From positions 62,001 through 126,000 of the forward strand of contig JACQQD010000009.1 of assembly GCA_016207165.1 (NCBI GenBank): DNA of 64,000 bases, in the 5' to 3' direction. The number at the start of each line of letters is the position of its first letter. Within the stretch, counting starts at the first letter, position 1. The position numbers and the translations under genes are program-made. Shown here one piece after another: positions 57,764 through 64,000 of this stretch. The DNA is from Microcaldota archaeon. GTDB lineage: Archaea > Micrarchaeota > Micrarchaeia > Norongarragalinales > Norongarragalinaceae. The notes under the pieces are model-generated. The model did no database searches and had not been told where the DNA came from. It saw nothing but the letters and a program-made list of their open reading frames with translations.

Positions 57764-60679
57764 ATGGTGGCGCATCGCATTGAAGTGGCCTACCGGTTGG
57801 ATTCCCGCATCGCCCAGCGCACTGCTGGCTTGAAGGCGTTGGGTTTCAAGGTCGAAAACGTTCGGTTGGTGGACGTGTACACGCTTTCCCGCGACTTTTC
57901 GAGAAAGCAACTGGGGAAAATCGGCTCGATTCTGGCCAACCCCGTTTTTCAGGACTTCACCGTGGACAAGGCCACGCAAACGGATTTTGATTTTGCCGTT
58001 GAAGTCGGTTTTTTGCCGGGAGTGACGGACAACGTGGGCACTACCGCCCAGGAAATGATTGAGGACGCGTTGAAGGCCAAGTTCAAGCCCGGCGAAGCAG
58101 TGCACAGCTCGCAATTGTTCTTGTTTGACGGCGACTCCAAACAGGCCAAGGCTATTGGATTGGAGTTGGCCAATCCGCTCATCCAGCGCATCCACGCCAA
58201 GACGCGGCAAGGGTACGGTCAAGCGGGCATGGACGTGGTGGTGCCGAAAGTCAAACTCGACGAGTTGCTCAAAGCGGAACGCGTTGACTTGGAATTGGAT
58301 GACGAAGCCCTGGCGGAATTGGGCAAGAAAGGCATTTTAGACCCTAAAACAGGGGTGCGCCGCGGGCCCTTGGCGCTGGATTTGCCGTACTTGCATGCCA
58401 TCCGCGATTACTTTCTTAAACAGGGGCGCAAGCCCACGGACGTGGAACTGGAGTCCTTGGCTCAGACGTGGAGCGAGCACTGCAAGCACACCATTTTCGC
58501 GGCCGCCATGGACGACGACGTGCCAGAGGGGTTGTACAAGACGTACATTCAGGGGGCCACCCGCGCCGTGCGGAAAAAGAAGGGAAAAAACGATTTTTGC
58601 GTGTCGGTGTTTTCAGACAACTCCGGCGCCATTGTGTTTGACGAGGAATTTCTCGTCACGCACAAAGTGGAAACCCATAACTCTCCGTCTGCCCTGGATC
58701 CCTTTGGCGGGGCCATTACCGGCATCGTGGGCGTGAACCGGGACACCATTGGCTTTGGTTTGGGCGCCAAGCCGGCCATTAACGTCTACGGTTTTTGTTT
58801 TGGGAATCCGCAATCCAAGCCGCAGCTGTACCGGGGCAAGAACAAGGCCGACCCCGCCATTGCGCCGCGGCGCGTCATGGAAGGCGTGGTGCGGGGCGTG
58901 AACGCGGGAGGCAACCAATCCGGCATTCCCACGCCCCAAGGATTTTGTTATTTTGACGACCGGTACGCCGGAAAGCCGCTGGTGTTCGTTGGAACGGTGG
59001 GCGTCATGCCTTGCAAGATAAACGGCAGGAAGCTCTACGTGAAAAAAGCGGAGCCCGGCGATGTCATCGTCATGGTCGGCGGACGCGTTGGAAAAGACGG
59101 CATTCACGGCGCCACGTTTTCTTCCGAGGCAATGGATTTTGGCAGTCCGGCAACCTCGGTGCAGATTGGCGACCCCATCACCCAGAAAAAGCTTTCCGAT
59201 GCCTTGGTCAAGGAGGCTCGCGACTTGGGGTTGTACCACAGCATCACGGACAACGGAGCAGGCGGCTTATCGTGTTCGGTGGCGGAAATGGCCAAGGAAT
59301 GCAACGGGTGTTTCGTGGAATTGGACAAGGTGCCGTTGAAGTACCCCGGCATGGCTCCGTGGGAAATCTGGATTTCCGAGTCCCAGGAGCGGATGACGGT
59401 CGCGGTGCCACAAGAAAAACTCGAGGCGTTCATGGACTTGATGCAGCGGCGGGGCGTGGAGGCCACCGCCATTGGGTCGTTCACCAATTCCGGGCGGTGC
59501 GTGGTGGCGTACCACGGTGAAACCGTGATGGATGTTGGGTTAGGGTTTTTGCACGATGGATTGCCCAAAAAACACTTGCATTCCACGTTCAAGCCACTCA
59601 AGCACCCCGAGCCCAAGCCTTCAGCGAAAAAGGACTTCGGGAAAACGCTTTTGTCGATGCTCTCGCGCAAGAACATCGCGTCCACGGAATTTGTTTCAAC
59701 CCAGTACGACCACGCCGTTCAAGGAGGTCTTGTGGTTGGACCCCTCCAAGGAAAAGGCCGGGTACAGGGTCAGGCGAGTTTGACGAAAGTGGTGCTGGGC
59801 TCGAAAAAAGCGGTGGCGTTGTCCCAGGCCACTTACCCGCGGTACTCCGACATTGACGCATACCACATGGCCTGCGCGGGCATTGATTCGGCTATTCGGA
59901 ATTTGGTGGCGTTGGGCGCTGACCCCGAAAAAATCGCGTTGCTTGACAACTTCTGCTGGTGTTCGTCAAATGAACCGACTAGGCTTGGGCAACTCAAGCG
60001 CGCGGTGAAGGCCTGTTACGACGCGGCCACCGCGTTTGAAGCGCCGTTCATCTCCGGAAAGGACAGCATGTTCAACGATTTTTTGGGTTTTGACGGAAAA
60101 AACAATCCCGTGAAAATCTCGATTCCCCCGACTCTGCTTGTGTCCTCCATGGCGGTCGTGGATGACGCGGAAAAAGCGGTGACTTTGGACTCCAAAGTGG
60201 ATGGGGATACCGTGTACGTGGTGGGGCCCACGAAAAACGAGACGGGGGGTTCGGAGTACTTTGCGTGGCTGGGCTACTTGGGAAACCGGGTTCCAGAAGT
60301 GGATTTTGCCGCCAACAAGAAGCGTTATGAACGGTTCCATCAAGCCGTCCAAAAAGGCTTGGTCGCTTCGGCGTACCCCTTGGGCTTGGGGGGATTGGGC
60401 GTGGCGTTGGCCAAGACGGCCATCGCCGGAAAGTTGGGTTTGGACCTTGACGTCCAAACAGGCTTGAAACCCGACGAGTGGCTGTTCTCGGAGTCGCAAG
60501 GCCGTTTGCTGGTGACTTTGGACCCCAAAAACGTTGAAGCGTTTGAAAAGATCATGGGTTCCGACGCCGTGAAAATCGGGAAAGTCGGCGGCACGCGGTT
60601 GAGGGTCAACGACTGGCTGGACGTGGGCGTGGACGCGTTGGAGTCCGCGTACAAACAGGTGTTCTCCCATGGTGGATAA
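57764..60679 (+). CDS. purL: Phosphoribosylformylglycinamidine synthase with duplicated PurS-like N-terminus
   Basis: Makes FGAM from FGAR, ATP and PurQ-supplied ammonia. At 971 aa it lies between small PurL (~730, needs PurS) and large PurL (~1,300, includes glutaminase). The N-terminal ~170 residues look like two PurS-type units: HRIEVAYRLDSRIAQ...LGFK (~4-70) and FAVEVGFLPGVTDNVG...NPLIQRI (~78-150). The synthetase part has TWSEHCKHTIF, HKVETHNSPSALDPFGGA, GNQSGIPT, DNGAGGLSCSV and FISGKDSMFNDF. The leaderless promoter is divergent from purM; it overlaps purQ by 11 bases. Confidence 0.95.
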   Translation: MVAHRIEVAYRLDSRIAQRTAGLKALGFKVENVRLVDVYTLSRDFSRKQLGKIGSILANPVFQDFTVDKATQTDFDFAVEVGFLPGVTDNVGTTAQEMIEDALKAKFKPGEAVHSSQLFLFDGDSKQAKAIGLELANPLIQRIHAKTRQGYGQAGMDVVVPKVKLDELLKAERVDLELDDEALAELGKKGILDPKTGVRRGPLALDLPYLHAIRDYFLKQGRKPTDVELESLAQTWSEHCKHTIFAAAMDDDVPEGLYKTYIQGATRAVRKKKGKNDFCVSVFSDNSGAIVFDEEFLVTHKVETHNSPSALDPFGGAITGIVGVNRDTIGFGLGAKPAINVYGFCFGNPQSKPQLYRGKNKADPAIAPRRVMEGVVRGVNAGGNQSGIPTPQGFCYFDDRYAGKPLVFVGTVGVMPCKINGRKLYVKKAEPGDVIVMVGGRVGKDGIHGATFSSEAMDFGSPATSVQIGDPITQKKLSDALVKEARDLGLYHSITDNGAGGLSCSVAEMAKECNGCFVELDKVPLKYPGMAPWEIWISESQERMTVAVPQEKLEAFMDLMQRRGVEATAIGSFTNSGRCVVAYHGETVMDVGLGFLHDGLPKKHLHSTFKPLKHPEPKPSAKKDFGKTLLSMLSRKNIASTEFVSTQYDHAVQGGLVVGPLQGKGRVQGQASLTKVVLGSKKAVALSQATYPRYSDIDAYHMACAGIDSAIRNLVALGADPEKIALLDNFCWCSSNEPTRLGQLKRAVKACYDAATAFEAPFISGKDSMFNDFLGFDGKNNPVKISIPPTLLVSSMAVVDDAEKAVTLDSKVDGDTVYVVGPTKNETGGSEYFAWLGYLGNRVPEVDFAANKKRYERFHQAVQKGLVASAYPLGLGGLGVALAKTAIAGKLGLDLDVQTGLKPDEWLFSESQGRLLVTLDPKNVEAFEKIMGSDAVKIGKVGGTRLRVNDWLDVGVDALESAYKQVFSHGG

Positions 60680-61466
60680 GGCGCTGATTTTCAGCGGGTA
60701 CGGCGTGAACTCCGAAATGGAGTCCGCCGTTGCCCTCCAGCGCGCGGGAATGGCGTCGGACGTCGTGCACGTCAACGACGTGATTGCAAAGCGCGTCAAG
60801 CTCAACGATTACCGGATGCTGGTGTTGCCCGGCGGTTTCTCGTACGGCGACGACACGGGGTCCGGCAACGCGTACGCCTGGCGGCTGCGCAACAACGTGT
60901 GGGACGAACTGCTTGAGTTTCTCGACGGCGACAACCTGGTCTTGGGCATCTGCAACGGGTTTCAAATCCTTGTAAACTTGGGGTTGCTGCCGGCGTTTGG
61001 CAAGAAGCGCGAGCGGACCGCCGCGCTCATGCCCAATCAAAGCGGCGTGTTCCAGTGCCGTCCAGTAACCCTCAAACCCGCGTCCGAATCGTTCTGGACC
61101 CGCGGAATTGAGCGCGTGGATTGCCCGGTGGCGCACGGCGAAGGCAACTTCTATTGTTCTGCCGGGGATTTGAAGCGTTTGGAAGAAAAAAAGTTGGTGG
61201 CGTTCCGGTACGTCAAGCCGGACTTGACTTTGGCCAACCGCGAGTTTCCGTTCAACCCCAACGGCGCGCTTTCTGACATTGCCGGAATTTTGTCGGAGGA
61301 CCGAAAAGTCTTGGGTTTGATGCCGCACCCCGAGCGCGCCATGGAATCCATTCAGTTGCGCGACGGTTTTCTGCAAAAAGAGTTGGCGCGTCGCGCGGGA
61401 AAGCGCCTTTCCATGGAATCCCACAACCTGCAGTTGTTCCGCAACGCCGTGAACTACTTCAAGTAG
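60669..61466 (+). CDS. purQ: FGAM synthase glutaminase subunit
   Basis: Releases ammonia from glutamine for PurL. The 265-aa class I glutamine amidotransferase shows LPGGFSYGDD, LGICNGFQIL (nucleophile Cys) and MPHPERAM with the catalytic His and Glu near the C-terminus. The RxxxWRL (AWRLRNNVW) helix is typical of PurQ. Starting within purL by 11 bases implies translational coupling and equal subunit supply. Confidence 0.95.
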   Translation: MVDKALIFSGYGVNSEMESAVALQRAGMASDVVHVNDVIAKRVKLNDYRMLVLPGGFSYGDDTGSGNAYAWRLRNNVWDELLEFLDGDNLVLGICNGFQILVNLGLLPAFGKKRERTAALMPNQSGVFQCRPVTLKPASESFWTRGIERVDCPVAHGEGNFYCSAGDLKRLEEKKLVAFRYVKPDLTLANREFPFNPNGALSDIAGILSEDRKVLGLMPHPERAMESIQLRDGFLQKELARRAGKRLSMESHNLQLFRNAVNYFK

Positions 61467-61469
61467 GCG

Positions 61470-61982
61470 TCAGTCGCCGGGCCGGCCCACGCCGTGAAGT
61501 TCGACGCGGTGGCCGAGTTTTTCCAAGAACTCTTTCAACCAGGTGGCCGTGGCTTTAGCCAAGCCGGGGTCTTGAGGGAATTTTTTCGTCAATGCGTACT
61601 CGGATTCCCGTGCGGCTCGGTCCAGGATCAACGTTTCCAGTAGCGCGACGTTGCCCGCAATTTTTTGAGGGGACGCGGCGTTTTTTTGTTGTTCTTTGAG
61701 CCGTGAAACAATGTTTTCAGTTTCAATGCGGCTGTTGAGTGCATCCAGCGAGGGGTACCGCTTAGTGGTTTGGCTTGTTCTCTCGGTCGTGAACTGTTGG
61801 TGGGGTTCCAGTAACCCATTGATGGCCTCTTTTAGCACCTCGGCATTGGCTTCATCCAAGGCGTCCGCGCCGTGGCCGACTACTTTTACTTCGTAGTCAC
61901 CTGCTCTCCAAGAATTTCTGGACTGGCTTTGGGCTGGCTTGAGCCGTGCCAGTTCGTTGACTTCCACGTGAAAAAAAGCCAT
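61470..61982 (-). CDS. Hypothetical protein
   Basis: A 170-aa soluble protein, mostly helical (DALNSRIETENIVSRLKEQQ, AKATATWLKEFLEKLG), with an N-terminal strand FHVEVNELARL. No known family or motif. It starts 8 bases after the ACT-domain gene on the same strand and ends 3 bases from the convergent purQ stop. Confidence 0.6.
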   Translation of the reverse strand: MAFFHVEVNELARLKPAQSQSRNSWRAGDYEVKVVGHGADALDEANAEVLKEAINGLLEPHQQFTTERTSQTTKRYPSLDALNSRIETENIVSRLKEQQKNAASPQKIAGNVALLETLILDRAARESEYALTKKFPQDPGLAKATATWLKEFLEKLGHRVELHGVGRPGD

Positions 61983-61990
61983 TACTTTTT

Positions 61991-62659
61991 TTACTCCGGT
62001 TTGGACGTTCTTTTTTCAGGGTGGCACAATTCAAAAAGAACGCGGTACGCGTTCAGGACGTCTTTTTCTTCTACAAAGAGAAGCATTTCCGGCACGCAAC
62101 TCATCAACTCGTACATGTTGATGTGGTTTCGAGCCAGTTCCATGCAAAGCACGTACATGATGCCCGGCGTGGTCACGGCGTCCGGATGCAAATGCATGTT
62201 GATTTCCGCGAGGCCGCGTTGCACCTTCAAGACGTTTTTCCGGGGGATGAGGTCCAGCATTTTTTCCGCGTTTTTCTCGTCCACCAACAGCTTGATGGAT
62301 TCTTCGCCTTGCACGATGCGCAACGTCTCGCCCCGCTCGTACTGCACCAAGGAGAACAACTTGGGCAAGACTTTCTGGGTTTCCTCGCCTTTAGTCAGTG
62401 CGATGTTGACGATGTGGCTTTTCGTGGAAATGTTGGAGTGGCGGATGACGTTTCGGGCGTTGTCCTGCCACTGCGGCGTCTTGCTTTGCTTGGGGTAGCG
62501 GCGGATGGCGGAAATCAGGGCGTCCTCGTTGCCGGCGATGCCGTTTTTTTGGCAGTGCCGCGCCAGGGCCCGCATGTTGACTAAGCCCCGCGACAAGTCC
62601 AATTGGATGGAGGGGTCTGCGTCGATGAGCTTCCACACCGAATCCCTAATATTTGTCAT
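61991..62659 (-). CDS. Archaeal HTH-ACT domain protein
   Basis: A 222-aa protein. The N-terminal ~75 residues (VWKLIDADPSIQLDLSRGLVNMRALARHCQ...) look like a winged-helix module found in a conserved archaeal family, and the C-terminal ~110 residues have ACT-domain character (ALTKGEETQKVL..., INMYELMSCVPEMLLFVEEKDVLNAYRVL). Members are thought to bind amino acids and regulate transcription, but this is not established. TATA AATATAAATA (62681-62690) is 27 nt before the ATG, predicting a leaderless mRNA. Divergent from leuA, so a regulatory link is possible. Confidence 0.72.
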   Translation of the reverse strand: MTNIRDSVWKLIDADPSIQLDLSRGLVNMRALARHCQKNGIAGNEDALISAIRRYPKQSKTPQWQDNARNVIRHSNISTKSHIVNIALTKGEETQKVLPKLFSLVQYERGETLRIVQGEESIKLLVDEKNAEKMLDLIPRKNVLKVQRGLAEINMHLHPDAVTTPGIMYVLCMELARNHINMYELMSCVPEMLLFVEEKDVLNAYRVLFELCHPEKRTSKPE

Positions 62660-62680
62660 TTTGATGTCTAATGTGTCACT

Positions 62681-62690
62681 TATTTATATT
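62681..62690 (-). promoter_or_regulatory. TATA box of the HTH-ACT gene
   Basis: AATATAAATA on the minus strand, centred 27 nt from the ATG at 62659. Confidence 0.6.
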
Positions 62691-62710
62691 TTTTGCCTTT
62701 TTTGTCACAA

Positions 62711-62720
62711 TTTATAAATA
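62711..62720 (+). promoter_or_regulatory. TATA box of leuA
   Basis: TTTATAAATA, centred about 30 nt before the ATG at 62746; near-consensus archaeal TATA. Confidence 0.6.
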
Positions 62721-62745
62721 GGGGTGGGCCGCCAGAAAAAAGGGT

Positions 62746-64000
62746 ATGGGCGTCAGCGTATCTTCGGTTCCAGTCCACGTTTTCGACACGACGCTTCGGG
62801 ACGGCGAGCAGTCGCCGGGCTGTTCCATGACCGCTGAAGAAAAGCTCATCATCGCCCGCCAATTGGTTCGGCTGAACGTGGACGTCATTGAAGCGGGGTT
62901 TCCCGTTGCCTCCAATGACGATTTTGATGCCGTCAAGCGCATTGCCGAGGAAATTCGGGTCCCCACAATAGCCGCGCTTTGCCGGGCCCAGCCCGAGGAC
63001 ATCACCCGCGGTGCCAAAGCCATTGAACCGGCGGCCAAGCCCCGCATCCACACGTTTATTGCCACGTCCGACATCCACCTCCAGCACAAGCTGAAGATGA
63101 CGAAACCCGAGGTGCTGGCACGCGTCAAGGAAATGGTGGGGCTGGCAAAAAGCCACGTTTCGGATGTGGAGTTTTCCTCCGAGGACGCGTCTCGAAGCGA
63201 TGTTTCATTTCTCAAGCAAGTCGTCCGCACCGCCGTGGACGCGGGGGCCACCACCATCAACTTGCCGGATACGGTGGGCTACGCGCAGCCGGCTGAATAC
63301 GGCGCCATGGTCCGGCAAATTGCGGACATGCCGGAATGTGCGGGGGTCACTATTTCGGTTCACTGCCACGACGACTTGGGCCTGGCCGTAGCCAATTCGC
63401 TTTCCGGAATTCAGAATGGAGCGCGGCAGGTGGAGTGTACCGTGAACGGCATTGGCGAGCGGGCCGGCAATGCATCCTTGGAAGAAGTCGTGATGAACCT
63501 CAAAACCCGGCCGCGCCTTTTTCATGCGCACACCAACGTGGTTTCCCAGGAGCTTTTCCGTACCAGCCGCCTCGTTGCGGAATTGACGGGTTCGCCCGTC
63601 CAGCGGAACAAAGCCATTGTGGGAGCCAACGCGTTTGCGCATGAGGCCGGCATCCACCAGCACGGGGTCCTTGCCAACCGCATGACGTACGAAATCATGG
63701 CGGCCGGGGACGTGGGATGGAAAGGCGAGGACTTGGTCATTGGCAAGCATTCGGGCAAGCATGCCATTCACGCGGTCTTGTCCGGCATCGGCATCGAATT
63801 GGCGCCGGACCAACTGCGGGAAGTCGTGGAGAAAGTCAAGGAGCTGGGTGACAAGCAAAAAGACGTAGGGTCCGATGACGTCATCGGCATTGCCGAGGAC
63901 GTCATGCAACGCGGACTGACGCCGGCGTTCTCGGTCCTGGATTACGTCGCCGTAACAGGCGACAAGGTGCCGGCCACGGCGACCATCAAGCTTTTCAAGG
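62746..64000 (+). CDS. leuA: 2-isopropylmalate synthase-family enzyme, 3' part cut by window edge
   Basis: Condenses an acyl-CoA with a 2-oxoacid in leucine synthesis (or a citramalate/homocitrate variant). 418 codons are visible and open to the edge, so it is missing from the ORF track. HVFDTTLRDGEQSPGCSMT (metal Asp, catalytic Arg) is at the N-terminus, followed by VEFSSEDASRSD, NLPDTVGYAQP, SVHCHDDLGLAVANS (metal His), CTVNGIGERAGNASLEEVVM, HEAGIHQHGVL and the start of the C-terminal regulatory domain. HQHGVL and GERAGN favour LeuA. The start ATG lies about 30 nt after a strong TATA. Confidence 0.93.
   Translation, partial: MGVSVSSVPVHVFDTTLRDGEQSPGCSMTAEEKLIIARQLVRLNVDVIEAGFPVASNDDFDAVKRIAEEIRVPTIAALCRAQPEDITRGAKAIEPAAKPRIHTFIATSDIHLQHKLKMTKPEVLARVKEMVGLAKSHVSDVEFSSEDASRSDVSFLKQVVRTAVDAGATTINLPDTVGYAQPAEYGAMVRQIADMPECAGVTISVHCHDDLGLAVANSLSGIQNGARQVECTVNGIGERAGNASLEEVVMNLKTRPRLFHAHTNVVSQELFRTSRLVAELTGSPVQRNKAIVGANAFAHEAGIHQHGVLANRMTYEIMAAGDVGWKGEDLVIGKHSGKHAIHAVLSGIGIELAPDQLREVVEKVKELGDKQKDVGSDDVIGIAEDVMQRGLTPAFSVLDYVAVTGDKVPATATIKLFK

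Overview
The window looks like chromosomal DNA of a moderately GC-rich archaeon. The archaeal evidence is: TATA boxes 25-30 nt upstream of many start codons (often leaderless), GGTG-type ribosome binding sites, a translin-family protein, an RtcB RNA ligase with an intein, a Mtq2-type methyltransferase, a secreted Lon-like (COG1750) protease and an archaeal HTH-ACT protein. Many metabolic genes belong to families more typical of bacteria (tryptophanase, NadD, FolK/FolP/FolB, a RelA/SpoT-type HD domain, YCII and SRPBCC proteins). That archaeal/bacterial mosaic is reminiscent of Diapherotrites or related DPANN lineages, but the placement is inference; no rRNA or other decisive marker is present.

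Layout. 1-2,385: serine operon (serC-like aminotransferase, serA, serB cut by the window edge), with a divergent Lrp/AsnC regulator. 2,975-5,799: tryptophanase, a small unknown and an EamA transporter. 5,865-9,496: translin, small membrane protein, Mtq2-like methyltransferase, surface protein. 9,615-12,632: glutamate dehydrogenase, an unknown and glyA. 12,691-22,528: secreted and surface proteins, including a 1,601-aa protein with Kazal-like and Hint domains, interrupted by folK, a HAD phosphatase and an unknown. 22,696-29,214: folate/thymidylate block (folP-folB fusion, pabC, pabB, ThyX, folC). 29,211-35,228: Lon-like protease, rtcB with intein, small proteins. 35,225-41,518: nadD, lrp-glnA divergon and the NAD operon nadA-nadX-nadC-nadE. 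41,631-43,442: RelA/SpoT-type HD protein. 44,420-61,466: complete de novo purine pathway to IMP and AMP (purE, C, A, B, N, folD, purH, F, D, M, L, Q). 61,470-62,659: two small genes. 62,746 to the edge: leuA.

The pieces fit together. Serine from the ser operon feeds GlyA, which charges tetrahydrofolate. FolD interconverts the one-carbon pool used by PurN, PurH and ThyX. The folate genes make the cofactor. GlnA supplies glutamine to PurF and PurQ. The nad genes make NAD from aspartate. The cell therefore appears unusually self-sufficient for purines, folate, NAD and serine, although pabA, the early pterin steps and the GMP branch are not in the window.

The most unusual structure is a repeated arrangement in which the 3' end of a gene is copied downstream, with its own stop codon and only synonymous differences, separated by a GC-rich palindromic element. 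It occurs at the translin gene (6,369-6,548) and at the lrp next to glnA (35,876-36,011). A sister copy of the second element sits directly after glnA, so the lrp-glnA pair is flanked by direct repeats.

No tRNA, rRNA, CRISPR array or insertion sequence was recognised. No gene-free stretch exceeds about 190 bases; the largest are 38,026-38,213 (repeat element plus hairpin) and 22,529-22,695 (promoter region only).
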